Part shown: positions 31,806 to 42,210 of the stretch, piece by piece | Position numbering within the stretch: position 1 is the stretch's first letter | How the letters are laid out: every line of letters starts with the position of its first letter | From: Polynucleobacter sp. MWH-P3-07-1 | GTDB lineage: Bacteria; Pseudomonadota; Gammaproteobacteria; Burkholderiales; Burkholderiaceae | Direction: 5' to 3' | Assembly: GCF_018687555.1 (NCBI RefSeq) | Contig: NZ_CP061296.1 | Coordinates: forward strand, 496,001-560,000 | Length of the DNA: 64,000 bases | Program-made: the position numbers and the translations under genes | Notes under the pieces: generated by a model | Database searches by the model: none | Seen by the model: the letters and a program-made list of their open reading frames with translations, nothing else | Told to the model about the DNA's origin: nothing

Positions 31806-31825
31806 GCGGAATTTCTCAGTAATAC

Positions 31826-31868
31826 CGGCATCTCATTCGCCTCATAAGGGTGACTTAGATGCCGTTTT
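31826..31868 (+). terminator. Terminator of aceA
   Basis: CGGCATCT (31826-31833) pairs with AGATGCCG (31857-31864), followed by TTTT. It lies 20 bases after the aceA stop and just before the HIT gene start. Confidence 0.75.
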
Positions 31869-31884
31869 CGTTTACATTCACTTC

Positions 31885-32325
31885 ATGAGCAATTGCGTAC
31901 TTTGTAAAGATGTCTTGAGCCCTGAAGAGGGCGAGTTGATTTGGCGTGGTGATGACTGCCGCGTGATTTTGATTCACGATCCTGACTTACCCGGCTTTTG
32001 TCGAGTGATTTGGAATCGTCACATGAGTGAGATGTCTGAGCTTACCTATGGCGAGCGCGATCTCTTAATGAATCTTGTCTTTGCAGTCGAGCGTGCCATT
32101 CGTCAGACGATGCAGCCCCTCAAAATGAATTTAGCCTCTTTGGGCAATCAAGTACCTCATCTGCATTGGCACGTAATACCCCGTTACGAAGACGATGCCT
32201 TTTTTCCGAATACCGCCTGGTCAACAAGAATGAGAGAAGCTTCTCCAGCGGTGATTGCTGAGCGCAAGAAACTGGCTACGGAGTTGCCCAAAGCTATTCG
32301 CGCAGCAATCGCTGAGCTCGCCTAG
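31885..32325 (+). CDS. HIT-family nucleotide hydrolase
   Basis: A 146-residue protein with the histidine triad QVPHLHWHVIPRY near residue 92, the nucleotidyl-transfer site of HIT proteins. An N-terminal CVLCKDVL Cys pair may bind zinc. The group hydrolyses or transfers nucleoside monophosphates; the true substrate is unknown. The gene is read after the aceA terminator, so it may have its own promoter. It ends 1 base from the convergent DUF1841 gene. Confidence 0.9.
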   Translation: MSNCVLCKDVLSPEEGELIWRGDDCRVILIHDPDLPGFCRVIWNRHMSEMSELTYGERDLLMNLVFAVERAIRQTMQPLKMNLASLGNQVPHLHWHVIPRYEDDAFFPNTAWSTRMREASPAVIAERKKLATELPKAIRAAIAELA

Positions 32326-32326
32326 C

Positions 32327-32758
32327 TCAAACCAGCTTCTTTAGAGCCTCTAGGTATTTTTCTGGGCTCAGCTGAGCGCCTTCTCTTTGGGCCTCCCACA
32401 TCACTTGTCCTAGGCATTCCATCATCAGGTGTTGGGCTTCATGTGCAGTGCCTAATTTCTTAATGAGGCTGTCGGCAATTTGTCGAATGCCGGGCGGTTG
32501 ATCGATCGAGATTTGCTCGCTAATCGATAAATGCATTGAGAGATGGAGGAAAGGGTTCGTTTCTCCTCGTTCCGGCGTGTAATCTTGAGCGAGTGCGCCT
32601 TCAGGATCTGCAAGCAGGCTATGGTATTCGGGGTGTTGTTCCATCCAGTCACCCGCAATCGTTTCGATAGGAGCAAGAATATGGCCTTCAGTTTTCTTTT
32701 TCCAGGTATCACAGAAAAAGCGCCGCACTTCTTCGCGAGTTGGGTTAAAGATCGCCAC
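32327..32758 (-). CDS. DUF1841 family protein
   Basis: A 143-residue protein recognised by FNPTREEVRRFFCDTWKK, then HPEYHSLLADPEGALAQDYT, NPFLHLSMHLSISEQISIDQ and AQHLMMECLGQVMWEAQREG. Function unknown. I choose GTG at 32758 as the start because the family begins with this phrase and AGGA lies about 9 bases upstream; the frame extends further only because it lies over nth. The start overlaps the nth stop by 14 bases, so the gene is translationally coupled to nth in the rsxB-nth-DUF1841 operon. Confidence 0.88.
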   Translation of the reverse strand: MAIFNPTREEVRRFFCDTWKKKTEGHILAPIETIAGDWMEQHPEYHSLLADPEGALAQDYTPERGETNPFLHLSMHLSISEQISIDQPPGIRQIADSLIKKLGTAHEAQHLMMECLGQVMWEAQREGAQLSPEKYLEALKKLV

Positions 32759-33401
32759 GCACTTTTCCTTTTCCAGTTTTTTGCTTGAAACGACACAGCG
32801 GCTCAACAATACATTCTTGACAGTGTGGATTGCGAGCCGTACAAGTGTATCTACCGTGCAGAATAAGCCAATGATGGGCATCCTGCAGAAATTCCTTTGG
32901 GACACGTTTCATGAGCTGCTCTTCTACTTTAACGACATCTTTTCCTGGCGCTAAGCCAGTTCGGTTAGAAACTCTAAAAATATGCGTGTCGACAGCAATG
33001 GTAGGCTCTCCAAATGCCGTGTTCAGAATGACGTTAGCGGTTTTTCTGCCAACGCCAGGCAAAGCCTCTAAGGCCTCACGAGTGCGAGGTACTTCACCTT
33101 GATGTTGCTCAAGCAAAATTTTGCAGGTCTCTTGAATATGCTTTCCCTTGGTCCTGAATAAGCCAATATGCTGAATATAAGGGCGGACACCTTGCTCACC
33201 TAAATCCAACAAAGCCTGAGGAGTATTCGCAATCTTGAATAGTTGTCGCGTCCCTTTATTCACAGAAACATCCGTGGCTTGCGCCGAGAGCAGTACTGCA
33301 ATCAAGAGTTCAAAAGGGGAGCTGTATTCCAGCTCGGTGGTGGGCTGAGGATTGTTCGCTTGTAGTAACTCAAAAAAGCGGCGGCGCTGCTCAAGATTCA
33401 T
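32745..33401 (-). CDS. nth: Endonuclease III
   Basis: DNA glycosylase/AP lyase that removes oxidised pyrimidines. The helix-hairpin-helix with the catalytic Lys (LPGVGRKTANVIL) and the catalytic Asp (IAVDTHIFRVSNR) are present, followed by the [4Fe-4S] cysteines in CTARNPHCQECIVEPLC. The length of 218 residues is normal. The ATG overlaps the rsxB stop (ATGA), and the stop overlaps DUF1841. The cluster may depend on the isc operon 6 kb away. Confidence 0.97.
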   Translation of the reverse strand: MNLEQRRRFFELLQANNPQPTTELEYSSPFELLIAVLLSAQATDVSVNKGTRQLFKIANTPQALLDLGEQGVRPYIQHIGLFRTKGKHIQETCKILLEQHQGEVPRTREALEALPGVGRKTANVILNTAFGEPTIAVDTHIFRVSNRTGLAPGKDVVKVEEQLMKRVPKEFLQDAHHWLILHGRYTCTARNPHCQECIVEPLCRFKQKTGKGKVRGDL

Positions 33402-34090
33402 TTGGATTTCTGAGCCCTAGCAATGGCTGCTGCAATGATTTTACGTTTACGCTCCTGTTCGGCAAACTCAACTTCTGATGATGCAGGTTCTGCATTGAGG
33501 GCCGATAACTTAGCGCTCGCTTTCTTGGCAAGGCGCTCTTGGTTGTCGCGTTCTTCTCTAGTCAAGCGGCTTTCTCTAGCGTGGTAGCGTGTTCGAGCTT
33601 CATTGGCTAAAGAGGGGGTCCAAGCATTCCAGCCAGTCTTTTGATTAGTGACATCTACCATCGTTATGCAGTCCACGGGGCAGGGTGGCAAACATAAATC
33701 GCAGCCAGTACACCAATCGTCAAGTACGACATGGAGTTGTTTTGATGCGCCCACAATAGCATCAACGGGACAGGCTTGAATGCATAAAGTACAACCAATA
33801 CAGCGCTTTGGATCAATCACTGCGACAGGTCTGGGACGTTCTAATCCGCAACTAGCATCGATTGTTGAATTGAGTGCGAAAGCATCTTGAGGAAAGTAGG
33901 ACTCCAGAATCTGACTGAGCCTCTGAATACCCTCGACACCACCGGGAGGGCAGCGATTAGGTCTAACATCTCCTGTCGCTAAAGCCTCAGCATAGCCTCG
34001 GCAATCTGGATAGCCACATTTAGTACATTGGGTTTGAGGAAGCGCATCCTCTAAGCGATCGGTGAGCGCACCCACTTCTATGGAATTCAT
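33398..34090 (-). CDS. rsxB: RnfB/RsxB-type ferredoxin
   Basis: Iron-sulfur protein of the electron-transport type. The N-terminal cluster motif is CTKCGYPDCRGYAEAL with a later CPPGG, and two [4Fe-4S] ferredoxin motifs follow (CIGCTLCIQACPVDAI; CTGCDLCLPPCPVDCI). A charged, Ala-rich C-terminal tail of about 70 residues follows. No other rnf/rsx subunit is present and the N-terminal membrane anchor is lacking. It is therefore the stand-alone betaproteobacterial version coupled to nth rather than part of an Rnf complex. The start at the ATG 34090 is preferred over the TTG at 34105. Confidence 0.88.
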   Translation of the reverse strand: MNSIEVGALTDRLEDALPQTQCTKCGYPDCRGYAEALATGDVRPNRCPPGGVEGIQRLSQILESYFPQDAFALNSTIDASCGLERPRPVAVIDPKRCIGCTLCIQACPVDAIVGASKQLHVVLDDWCTGCDLCLPPCPVDCITMVDVTNQKTGWNAWTPSLANEARTRYHARESRLTREERDNQERLAKKASAKLSALNAEPASSEVEFAEQERKRKIIAAAIARAQKSK

Positions 34091-34116
34091 TACATGCGCC
34101 ACCAAATTGAAGCTGA

Positions 34117-35415
34117 TTAGTCTGAGCTCTTGCTGCCTAAGGCTGGCGGTCTAGCTTTTGTCTTCTTATGAATTTCTTGGTGATCGCGAATAAAGGATTT
34201 GACCTTGGGGTAAACCTTCTCGCGCCAACGGCGACCTGCGAAGATGCCGTAATGGCCAGCACCAGCAACTTCATAGTGATCTTTACGCTCAGTGGGTATA
34301 CCTTTGCAAAGCTTGTGTGCCGCGCGAGTTTGCCCGCTACCGGAGATATCGTCTAGCTCGCCTTCAATGGTCAACAGAGCAGTATGCGAAATATCTTGAG
34401 GTTTAACCAATGCATCGCCAACCTTCCAGGTGCCATTGGGTAGTGCATAGTCTTGGAAAACCGTCTTAATCGTATCTAAGTAAAACTTCGCATCCATATC
34501 GAGCACTGCGTTGTACTCATCATAAAAACGAATATGTGCATTAGCGTCATCTTCATCGCCCTGCATCAAGCTCTTGAAGAAATCCCAATGCGATTGCATA
34601 TGGTTTTGTGGGTTCATGGCCATAAAGCCCGCATGTTGCAAGAAGCCAGGGTAGACCCGTCTGCCTGCGCCAGGATGGGGTGGCGGTACCTTATAGATGA
34701 CATGGCTTTCGAACCAGTCATAAGATTTTTGATCGGCTAAGTTGTTGACGGCGGTAGGTGATTTGCGCGCATCAATCGGACCACCCATCATGATCATCGA
34801 TGCTGGTGTTTGCTCACCAGCAGATGCCATCAAAGAGATGGCGCCCAAGGTGGGTACAGTTGGTTGGCAAACAGAGATCACATGAAGATCTTGCGCGCCG
34901 ATCGTACGGATAAACTCTTGGATGTAGTGAACATAATCATCTAAACCAAAGTCACCGTCTTCTAAGGGAATCAGGCGGGCATCCACCCAGTCCGTAATGT
35001 AGACCTTGTGGTCTTGCAATAAAGTGCGCACGGTATCACGTAATAAAGTGGAGTGATGCCCAGACATGGGTGCCACAACTAAAACAACGGGATCTTCCTT
35101 CAGCTTGGTAATTACTTCTACATCATCGGAGAAGCGTTTGAACCGAAGCAATTGGCAGAATGGTTTTGCAACCACCACCGTCTCGTGAATAGCAACATCA
35201 CGGCCATGAGCATGGACTGTCTTAATGCCAAACTCGGGTTTCTTGTATTCTTTACCAAGGCGATGGAGTAACTCATAGCTAGCAGCTAGACGCGAAGAGC
35301 CTGGAATCTTTGAGAGCGGATTGGAGGCATTCATGAAGGTTTCGGATGCCGCACGCGCCCAAGCGCTCAGCGGATTTAACAAAGCTTTTTGAAACTCATG
35401 TAACTGATATAGCAT
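34117..35415 (-). CDS. phaZ: Intracellular polyhydroxyalkanoate depolymerase
   Basis: Breaks down stored poly-3-hydroxybutyrate granules in the cytoplasm. The 432-residue alpha/beta-hydrolase has VISVCQPTVPTLGAI near residue 183, where Cys replaces Ser in the lipase-type box, as in the intracellular PhaZ family. LYQLHEFQKALLNPLSAWAR at the start and the C-terminal GAGHYGIFAGRRWREKVYP (catalytic His) are typical. There is no signal peptide. GGAGG precedes the ATG. No pha synthesis genes are in the window. Confidence 0.93.
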   Translation of the reverse strand: MLYQLHEFQKALLNPLSAWARAASETFMNASNPLSKIPGSSRLAASYELLHRLGKEYKKPEFGIKTVHAHGRDVAIHETVVVAKPFCQLLRFKRFSDDVEVITKLKEDPVVLVVAPMSGHHSTLLRDTVRTLLQDHKVYITDWVDARLIPLEDGDFGLDDYVHYIQEFIRTIGAQDLHVISVCQPTVPTLGAISLMASAGEQTPASMIMMGGPIDARKSPTAVNNLADQKSYDWFESHVIYKVPPPHPGAGRRVYPGFLQHAGFMAMNPQNHMQSHWDFFKSLMQGDEDDANAHIRFYDEYNAVLDMDAKFYLDTIKTVFQDYALPNGTWKVGDALVKPQDISHTALLTIEGELDDISGSGQTRAAHKLCKGIPTERKDHYEVAGAGHYGIFAGRRWREKVYPKVKSFIRDHQEIHKKTKARPPALGSKSSD

Positions 35416-35459
35416 CCTGCCTCCTAAAAATCAGTTGTACTGCTTAAATCGCCCAATCG

Positions 35460-36662
35460 TTATGACGCCAAAACCCGAGCAATCGCTTTAGCCACTTTAT
35501 CAATATTTTTGGTATTAAGGGCAGCGACGCAAATACGACCCGTAGAGAGGGCGTAAATACCGTCTTCCTTCTGCAAGCGCTCAACTTGCTCGGCTGTTAA
35601 GCCTGAATAAGAGAACATCCCGCGCTGATTTTCAATGAAGGAAAGATCTTCTTTAACGCCAGCTTCAGCCAATTTAACAACGAAATCGTGACGCATTTGT
35701 TTAATGCGGTTACGCATGCCACCAAGCTCTTCTTCCCACATTTTGCGGAGTTCAGGTGTATTCAGAACTGCGGCCACAATGGCTCCACCATGGGTAGGTG
35801 GGTTTGAGTAGTTGGTGCGAATGACGCGCTTCAATTGCGAAAGAACTCGGACAGACTCTTCCTTACTTTGGGTGATGATAGATAGAGCGCCGACACGCTC
35901 TCCATAGAGAGAAAATGATTTAGAGAATGAGCTTGAAACAAAGAAGGACATACCTGATTCGGCAAACAGACGAACGGCGATACCGTCTTGTTCGATTCCG
36001 CCAGCAAAACCTTGATAAGCCATGTCTAAGAAAGGAATGAGTTCCTTAGTCTTACAAATTTCAATGACTTGGCGCCACTGCGCTTCAGTAATGTCGGCGC
36101 CAGTAGGGTTGTGGCAGCAAGCATGTAAAACCACGGTGGTGTGCTTTGGATAGGACTCCAAGGATTTCACCATCCCGGCAAAGTCAACACCATGAGTTGC
36201 ACTGTCAAAATAGGTGTAATCGAGAACCTCAAATCCAGCAGCCTCAAAAATGCCGCGATGGTTTTCCCAGGTTGGATTGCTAATTGCAGCAGGGGCTTTG
36301 AAATTCAGACGCTCAATAAAGTCAGCGCCAACGCGCAATGCGCCGGTACCGCCGATACATTCGGCTGTGACAACTCGCCCATCCTTAATGAGGGGGGAGT
36401 CAGCACCAAACAATAAATTCTGCACGGCGAGGTTGTAAGGGTTAGGGCCATCAATCGGGATGTAGCCTCTAGGTAAATGCTTGGCAACCAATTCTTCTTC
36501 TGCCTTCAAGACTGCTTTTAATAAAGGAATTTTTCCATCATCAGTGAAGTAGACACCCACACCAAGATTGACTTTATCGGGCCGTTGATCGGCAGCATAG
36601 GCTTCAGTTAAGCCAAAAATAGGATCTTTAGGGGCTAGCGCAACAGAGGAAAACAGGGTCAT
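35460..36662 (-). CDS. Aromatic/aspartate aminotransferase
   Basis: PLP-dependent class I aminotransferase making or degrading Tyr, Phe or Asp using 2-oxoglutarate. Visible are the N-terminal DPIFGLTEAYAADQRPDKVN, the substrate loop CHNPTGADIT, and SSSFSKSFSLYGERVGALSI with the PLP Lys. Arg residues of the C-terminal domain are in place. At 400 residues it fits the TyrB/AspC group, but substrate preference cannot be read from sequence, so no symbol is given. It is divergent from uvrB. Confidence 0.93.
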   Translation of the reverse strand: MTLFSSVALAPKDPIFGLTEAYAADQRPDKVNLGVGVYFTDDGKIPLLKAVLKAEEELVAKHLPRGYIPIDGPNPYNLAVQNLLFGADSPLIKDGRVVTAECIGGTGALRVGADFIERLNFKAPAAISNPTWENHRGIFEAAGFEVLDYTYFDSATHGVDFAGMVKSLESYPKHTTVVLHACCHNPTGADITEAQWRQVIEICKTKELIPFLDMAYQGFAGGIEQDGIAVRLFAESGMSFFVSSSFSKSFSLYGERVGALSIITQSKEESVRVLSQLKRVIRTNYSNPPTHGGAIVAAVLNTPELRKMWEEELGGMRNRIKQMRHDFVVKLAEAGVKEDLSFIENQRGMFSYSGLTAEQVERLQKEDGIYALSTGRICVAALNTKNIDKVAKAIARVLAS

Positions 36663-36800
36663 TTGGTCGGTGAGGTAGGTTAGTTAGAGGTACTTTTGGG
36701 CTTAATTCAGGAATTTTTGCATTTAAGCTGACTATTTTTGAATAAAAACGGCAAAATCATCCTTTGTACAAAATTCTCTGTAATCAATCTTACAGATGAA

Positions 36801-38957
36801 ATGATAGCTGAGATGCCCCCTAAGTCCCCGAAAACCTCCTCCAAAGCCCCTGCGGGCGAGACTCTACCCGTCATCGTTGCAGATCCCTTGGGTCAGGCTG
36901 GGCATGAGCTGGATCCAGCGAAGTTTGTGACCTACCCAGATTCACCATATCAGCTTTACCAGCCTTTTCCACCAGCAGGGGATCAACCCCAGGCCATTGA
37001 AAAGTTGGTCGAGGGGATTGAGGATGGTTTGGTATTCCAAACGCTCTTGGGGGTCACAGGTTCCGGCAAGACTTTTACGATGGCCAATGTGATTGCCAGA
37101 ACGGGGCGCCCAGCCATCATTTTCGCCCCAAATAAAACCCTAGCTGCACAGCTTTACAGTGAGTTCCGAGAATTCTTTCCTCGTAATGCGGTGGAATATT
37201 TCGTGAGCTACTACGACTACTACCAGCCTGAAGCGTATGTGCCGCAGCGCGATTTATTTATTGAAAAAGATTCCTCGATCAATGAGCATATCGAGCAGAT
37301 GCGTTTGTCAGCCACCAAGAGTTTGCTCGAGCGACGCGACGTCATCATTGTTGCCACGGTATCGGCGATCTATGGCATCGGCAACCCAGGCGACTATCAC
37401 AGCATGGTCATGACTCTGCGCCCTGGTGACAAGATGAGTCAGCGCGATATTTTGGTGCGCTTGATTGCCATGCAATACGACCGAAATGAGCTCGATTTCA
37501 AGCGTGGCGTCTTTAGGGTTCGTGGCGATACCATTGATATTTTTCCGGCTGAGCATAATGAACTTGCGATCAGGGTAGAGCTCTTTGATGATGTGATTGA
37601 GAGTTTGCAATTCTTTGATCCATTAACAGGACGCACTCGTCAAAAGATTCCCCGCTTCACGGTTTACCCAAGCTCGCACTATGTCACTCCGCGCGAGACA
37701 GTACTTAAAGCGATTGAAACGATTAAGACGGAGTTACGTGAGCGCCTTGAGGAATTTGTAAAGGATGGCAAGCTGGTTGAGGCGCAACGTCTTGAGCAGC
37801 GCACTCGCTTTGATCTCGAGATGCTCAATGAGCTGGGCTTCTGTAAAGGGATTGAGAATTACTCCCGCCATCTCTCTGGAGCTAAGCCTGGCGAGGCTCC
37901 GCCGACCTTAGTCGATTATTTGCCTAACGATGCTTTGATGTTCTTGGACGAAAGTCATGTCCTCATTGGACAACTTAATGCGATGTACAACGGGGATAAG
38001 TCTCGTAAACATACGCTGGTTGAGTTTGGCTTCCGTTTGCCATCGGCAATGGATAACCGCCCCTTAAAGTTCACCGAATTTGAAACTAAGATGCGTCAAA
38101 CCATTTTTGTTTCTGCAACACCAGCCGATTACGAGGGTCAACACACCGGACAAGTTGTCGAGCAAGTAGCACGCCCAACCGGATTAGTGGATCCTGAAAT
38201 TGAAGTCTTACCTGCCAGCTCACAAGTGGATGATCTCTTGGGGCAGATTCATGAGCGGGTGAAGGTCGGTGAGCGTGTTTTGGTAACCGTACTGACTAAA
38301 CGCATGGCCGAGCAACTCACTGACTACTTATCAGACAATGGTGTGAAGGTACGCTATGTGCACTCTGATATTGATACCGTAGAGCGGGTTGAGATTCTGC
38401 GCGACCTGCGTTTGGGTGTGTTCGATGTCTTGGTCGGAATTAATTTATTGCGCGAAGGTCTGGATATTCCTGAGGTATCTTTGGTTGCGATCTTGGATGC
38501 TGACAAAGAAGGCTTCTTACGTTCTGAGCGTAGTTTGATTCAGACAATTGGACGAGCTGCCCGCAATGTTCGTGGCAAAGCAATTTTGTATGCTGATCGG
38601 ATCACCGATTCCATGCGGCGTGCGATGGGGGAGACAGAGCGACGCAGAACGAAGCAAATTGCATTTAACAAAGAGCATGGTATCGAGCCACGTGGAGTCA
38701 CTAAGCGCATCAAGGACATTATTGATGGTGTTTATGACGTAGGTGAGAAGCGGATTGAGCTCCAGGCGGCCGAAGAGCGCGCCCGCTATGAGGATATGTC
38801 TGAAAAAGACCTGGCCGCCGAAATTAAACGCTTAGAGAAGCAAATGAACTCGGAAGCCAAGAACCTTGAATTTGAGAAAGCAGCCAGCACCCGAGATCGT
38901 CTCTCCAAAGTCAAAGAAATGGCATTTGGAGCTCTTTCTCATGACTCCCTTGGCTAA
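36801..38957 (+). CDS. uvrB: UvrABC excinuclease subunit UvrB
   Basis: Helicase-like damage-verifying subunit of nucleotide excision repair. Walker A is [17 protein letters not shown] near residue 85, the beta-hairpin is [20 protein letters not shown], helicase motifs ([20 protein letters not shown]) follow, and the C-terminal UVR domain is [20 protein letters not shown]. Start codons are unclear: ATGs at 36801 and 36813, and a TTG at 36738, lie in frame. The conserved part begins only near 36940, so the first 45 residues are a variable Lys/Pro-rich tail. The start is given as 36801. Confidence 0.95.
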   Translation: MIAEMPPKSPKTSSKAPAGETLPVIVADPLGQAGHELDPAKFVTYPDSPYQLYQPFPPAGDQPQAIEKLVEGIEDGLVFQTLLGVTGSGKTFTMANVIARTGRPAIIFAPNKTLAAQLYSEFREFFPRNAVEYFVSYYDYYQPEAYVPQRDLFIEKDSSINEHIEQMRLSATKSLLERRDVIIVATVSAIYGIGNPGDYHSMVMTLRPGDKMSQRDILVRLIAMQYDRNELDFKRGVFRVRGDTIDIFPAEHNELAIRVELFDDVIESLQFFDPLTGRTRQKIPRFTVYPSSHYVTPRETVLKAIETIKTELRERLEEFVKDGKLVEAQRLEQRTRFDLEMLNELGFCKGIENYSRHLSGAKPGEAPPTLVDYLPNDALMFLDESHVLIGQLNAMYNGDKSRKHTLVEFGFRLPSAMDNRPLKFTEFETKMRQTIFVSATPADYEGQHTGQVVEQVARPTGLVDPEIEVLPASSQVDDLLGQIHERVKVGERVLVTVLTKRMAEQLTDYLSDNGVKVRYVHSDIDTVERVEILRDLRLGVFDVLVGINLLREGLDIPEVSLVAILDADKEGFLRSERSLIQTIGRAARNVRGKAILYADRITDSMRRAMGETERRRTKQIAFNKEHGIEPRGVTKRIKDIIDGVYDVGEKRIELQAAEERARYEDMSEKDLAAEIKRLEKQMNSEAKNLEFEKAASTRDRLSKVKEMAFGALSHDSLG

Positions 38958-39010
38958 TCTCCCTACAGCCCAAATATGTATTGGAGGGGCAAAAAACCGC
39001 CATTTCTGTT

Positions 39011-39035
39011 ATAGTTGAGTGGATTGGTCGGGTAT
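39011..39035 (+). promoter_or_regulatory. iscR: IscR type 1 operator before iscR
   Basis: The 25-base stretch starts with ATAGTTGAGT and ends with GTCGGGTAT. It agrees with the E. coli type 1 IscR consensus (ATASYYGACTRWWWYAGTCRRSTAT) at 22 of 25 positions by my count, including the ATA/TAT ends and the GTC core. It lies 51-75 bases before the iscR ATG, where holo-IscR would repress its own operon. Confidence 0.75.
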
Positions 39036-39085
39036 TACCCATCTGACCAATAGCTGTCCATAACAATCCATTACCAAGGTGACAT

Positions 39086-39658
39086 ATGAGACTTACAACT
39101 AAAGGTCGTTTCGCAGTAACCGCAATGATAGATTTAGCCCTCCGTGAAGCACATGGGCCTGTAACTTTGGCTGGCATCAGTCAGAGGCAAAAAATTTCCC
39201 TTTCCTACCTAGAGCAATTGTTCGGCAAATTGCGCCGTTTCAATATCGTCGAAAGTACCCGCGGTCCAGGTGGGGGATATACCCTTGCACGCAAATCCGA
39301 TGAGGTGAGCGTTGCAGACATCATTGTGGCGGTCGACGAGCCTTTGGATGCGACTCAGTGCGGCGGCAAAGGCAACTGTCATAGCGAGGAAGATCATCTG
39401 GGTCGCTGCATGACTCACGACCTTTGGGCCAATCTGAATTCAAAGATGGTCGAATACCTCAGTTCCGTTACCTTACGCGATTTAGTAGAGCAGCAATCTG
39501 GTCGTGGCCTTGTGATTCAGGACATGCGCCACAAGAAGATCAAGATTGATGCTGGCAAACCTGAGAAACAAGTAGCCGCATCTGTGGCTGCTAAGAAGGA
39601 GGTGGCGCCTAAGCCACCATTGATTAACTCCGTATTTAATTTAGCTCAGCAGAGCTAA
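39086..39658 (+). CDS. iscR: Fe-S cluster-sensing regulator IscR
   Basis: Rrf2-type repressor that binds a [2Fe-2S] cluster and tunes the isc operon to cluster demand. The winged helix begins [20 protein letters not shown]. The cluster ligands C92, C98 and C108, with H111, lie in [20 protein letters not shown]; the spacing between the second and third Cys is four residues longer than in E. coli. The C-terminal tail of about 35 residues is Lys/Ala/Pro-rich. AAGGTGA precedes the ATG, and an IscR-type site lies upstream. First gene of the isc operon. Confidence 0.96.
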   Translation: MRLTTKGRFAVTAMIDLALREAHGPVTLAGISQRQKISLSYLEQLFGKLRRFNIVESTRGPGGGYTLARKSDEVSVADIIVAVDEPLDATQCGGKGNCHSEEDHLGRCMTHDLWANLNSKMVEYLSSVTLRDLVEQQSGRGLVIQDMRHKKIKIDAGKPEKQVAASVAAKKEVAPKPPLINSVFNLAQQS

Positions 39659-39690
39659 AGCACACCCTAGGGCATTACAAAAAGTACACC

Positions 39691-40950
39691 ATGAACGCAC
39701 CTCAAGACATTCCTCAACAACCTGTTCCGATGTTTAGTCCTAAGCACTTTCCGGTGTACATGGATTATTCAGCGACAACTCCAATAGATCCGCAAGTGGT
39801 CGACAAAATGTTGCCTTATTTGCGTGAACAGTTTGGTAACGCCGCATCACGCAGTCATGCGTATGGTTGGGCTGCTGAGGAAGCCGTTGAGTGGGCGCGT
39901 TCAGAGGTGGCGCTACTGGTGAATGCAGATCCAAGAGAGATTGTTTGGACTAGTGGTGCAACAGAAAGTATCAACCTTGCTCTTAAAGGAGCGGCCCATT
40001 TCTATCGAGAAAAGGGTAATCACATCATTACTGTCAAAACCGAGCACAAAGCAACTCTGGACACTTGTAGAGATTTGGAGCGCGAAGGCTTTGAGGTCAC
40101 CTATTTAGATGTGCTGCCAAGCGGCTTAATTGACTTTGCGCAATTAGAGGCAGCAATGAAGCCTGGAACCATCTTGGCTTCCGTGATGTTTGTGAATAAT
40201 GAAATCGGCGTGATTCAAGATATTCCTCGGATTGGCGAGCTATGCCGCTCACGTGGTGTCATCCTACATGTGGACGCTGCTCAAGCCACCGGCAAAGTAG
40301 AGATCGACCTGAAGACTCTCAAAGTCGATCTCATGAGTTTCTCAGCACACAAAACGTATGGTCCTAAAGGAGTTGGCGCTTTGTTTGTGAGCCGCAAACC
40401 ACGCGTTCGCATTGAAGCCCAGATTCATGGTGGTGGTCATGAGCGCGGTATGCGTTCTGGAACTCTGGCAGTGCATCAAATTGTGGGCATGGGTGAGGCT
40501 TTCCGTATTGCCCGTATCAGCATGTCTGAGGGCAATAAACGCATTCGTGCTTTGCGCGATCGCCTCCTGAATGGCTTAAAAGATATTGAAGAGGTCTACG
40601 TTAATGGGGATATGGAGCACCGTGTGCCACATAACCTCAACATCAGCTTTAACTATGTTGAAGGCGAGTCGATGTTGATGGCGCTTAAAGAGTTGGCGAT
40701 TTCGTCTGGCTCTGCTTGTACTTCGGCCTCTTTAGAGCCTTCCTATGTGTTGCGTGCCTTAGGGCGTAATGACGAGTTGGCACACAGCTCCATCCGCTTT
40801 ACCCTTGGGCGCTTTACTACCGAAGAGGAAGTAGATTTCACAATCAAATTAGTAAAAGAAAAGATTGCCAAGTTGCGTGAGTTGTCACCACTTTGGGAAA
40901 TGTATAAAGACGGAATTGATTTGAGCACCATTCAGTGGGCTGCTCACTAA
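39691..40950 (+). CDS. iscS: Cysteine desulfurase IscS
   Basis: PLP enzyme that takes sulfur from cysteine as a persulfide for cluster assembly. [19 protein letters not shown], the PLP Lys in [15 protein letters not shown] near residue 220 and the persulfide Cys in [20 protein letters not shown] near residue 340 are all present. It has about 15 extra N-terminal residues compared with E. coli. It follows iscR by 32 bases and is followed by iscU. Confidence 0.97.
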   Translation: MNAPQDIPQQPVPMFSPKHFPVYMDYSATTPIDPQVVDKMLPYLREQFGNAASRSHAYGWAAEEAVEWARSEVALLVNADPREIVWTSGATESINLALKGAAHFYREKGNHIITVKTEHKATLDTCRDLEREGFEVTYLDVLPSGLIDFAQLEAAMKPGTILASVMFVNNEIGVIQDIPRIGELCRSRGVILHVDAAQATGKVEIDLKTLKVDLMSFSAHKTYGPKGVGALFVSRKPRVRIEAQIHGGGHERGMRSGTLAVHQIVGMGEAFRIARISMSEGNKRIRALRDRLLNGLKDIEEVYVNGDMEHRVPHNLNISFNYVEGESMLMALKELAISSGSACTSASLEPSYVLRALGRNDELAHSSIRFTLGRFTTEEEVDFTIKLVKEKIAKLRELSPLWEMYKDGIDLSTIQWAAH

Positions 40951-40979
40951 TTAACCAAGACAGATAGAGAGAAAATACC

Positions 40980-41366
40980 ATGGCATATAGCGACAAAGTA
41001 ATCGATCATTATGAAAATCCTCGGAACGTGGGTTCATTCGCCAAAGGCGATGACGCAGTCGGTACCGGCATGGTTGGAGCGCCTGCTTGCGGCGACGTGA
41101 TGAAGCTCCAGATTCGCGTGAACGATCAAGGCGTAATCGAGGATGCGAAATTTAAGACCTATGGTTGCGGTTCTGCGATTGCATCTTCATCACTCGTAAC
41201 AGAGTGGGTGAAGGGCAAGACTCTGGATCAGGCTTTAGAAATCAAAAACTCTTTGATTGCCGAAGAGTTGGCTTTACCACCTGTGAAAATTCATTGCTCC
41301 ATCTTGGCTGAAGATGCTATCAAAGCAGCAGTTCAAGACTACCGTGAAAAGCACCCCGCTAAATAA
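40980..41366 (+). CDS. iscU: Fe-S scaffold protein IscU
   Basis: Scaffold on which clusters are first assembled before transfer by HscA/HscB. The three cluster cysteines are C37 (GAPACGD, with D39), C63 (YGCGSA) and C106 ([11 protein letters not shown]). The LPPVK motif recognised by HscA is present at residues 99-103. The length of 128 residues is standard. Co-transcribed with iscS and iscA. Confidence 0.97.
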   Translation: MAYSDKVIDHYENPRNVGSFAKGDDAVGTGMVGAPACGDVMKLQIRVNDQGVIEDAKFKTYGCGSAIASSSLVTEWVKGKTLDQALEIKNSLIAEELALPPVKIHCSILAEDAIKAAVQDYREKHPAK

Positions 41367-41377
41367 GTATTCATCCT

Positions 41378-41701
41378 ATGTCTATTACTCTTACCGAAAA
41401 AGCAGCCGCCCACGTTAACCGCAATCTAGAGAAGCGCGGTAAGGGATGTGGCCTGCGCCTTGGTGTTCGTACTACTGGATGTTCTGGCCTGGCTTATGAA
41501 CTCGAGTATGTCGATGAGCCAAATGCAGAAGATCAGTTGTTCGAGTCAAATGGCATCAAAGTATTTGTAGATCCCAAAAGCTTGGCTTATCTAGATGGCA
41601 CTGAGCTAGATTTTGTACGCGAGGGCTTAAACGAAGGCTTTAAGTTTCAGAATCCCAACGTCAAAGATGAGTGTGGTTGTGGTGAATCCTTCCGCGTCTG
41701 A
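41378..41701 (+). CDS. iscA: A-type Fe-S carrier IscA
   Basis: A-type carrier that passes clusters to apo-proteins. Its three conserved cysteines are C35 ([11 protein letters not shown]) and the pair C99/C101 in [11 protein letters not shown] at the C-terminus. The length of 107 residues is typical. The 3' end overlaps the hscB reading frame by up to 35 bases. Confidence 0.96.
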   Translation: MSITLTEKAAAHVNRNLEKRGKGCGLRLGVRTTGCSGLAYELEYVDEPNAEDQLFESNGIKVFVDPKSLAYLDGTELDFVREGLNEGFKFQNPNVKDECGCGESFRV

Positions 41702-42206
41702 CGATTACTTTCGTTTCTTTGGCTTAAACGAACAATTCACACTGAATTTGTCTGCCTTAGATCAGGCATACCTTACGATTCAAAAAGAAGTGCATCCCGA
41801 CCGCCATGCGCGCGGGAGTGATTCTGAGCAGCGTATAGCGATGCAAATGGCAACGCTAGCCAATACGGCATACCAAACCCTCAAGAATCCCGTCCAACGT
41901 GGTTTATATATCTGCCAGCTTCACGGCGTTGATGCCAAGCTCGAAACCAATACTGCTATGCCAGCTGCATTCCTAATGCGTCAAATAGATTGGCGTGAAA
42001 GTTTAGATGAGAATGAAGAGGACATCGCTGCTCTGGAGGCTCTAACTACAGAGGTTGAGGAAGCTAAAGCTGACGTTATATCTGAAATTGCTCAAGCGAT
42101 TGATTCTGCGCATCAGTATGAGCGTGCCGCTGAATTACTCAGAGGTTTATTGTTTATTGATAAGTTTGCCATCGAGCTTGATGACGCAATCGCTGCATTG
42201 GCGTAA
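41667..42206 (+). CDS. hscB: Fe-S co-chaperone HscB
   Basis: J-domain partner that delivers IscU to HscA. The J-domain has [20 protein letters not shown] near the start and the HPD tripeptide in [13 protein letters not shown]. The C-terminal IscU-binding helices follow. The length is up to 179 residues. The ATG at 41667 lies inside iscA; GTG codons a few residues later (41673, 41679, 41682) could be the true start. Co-transcribed, 4 bases from hscA. Confidence 0.92.
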   Translation: MSVVVVNPSASDDYFRFFGLNEQFTLNLSALDQAYLTIQKEVHPDRHARGSDSEQRIAMQMATLANTAYQTLKNPVQRGLYICQLHGVDAKLETNTAMPAAFLMRQIDWRESLDENEEDIAALEALTTEVEEAKADVISEIAQAIDSAHQYERAAELLRGLLFIDKFAIELDDAIAALA

Positions 42207-42210
42207 ATTC

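Noticed and set aside
42055..42210. Upstream extension of the hscA frame
   Set aside because: It lies inside hscB in another frame and does not match the start of HscA proteins.
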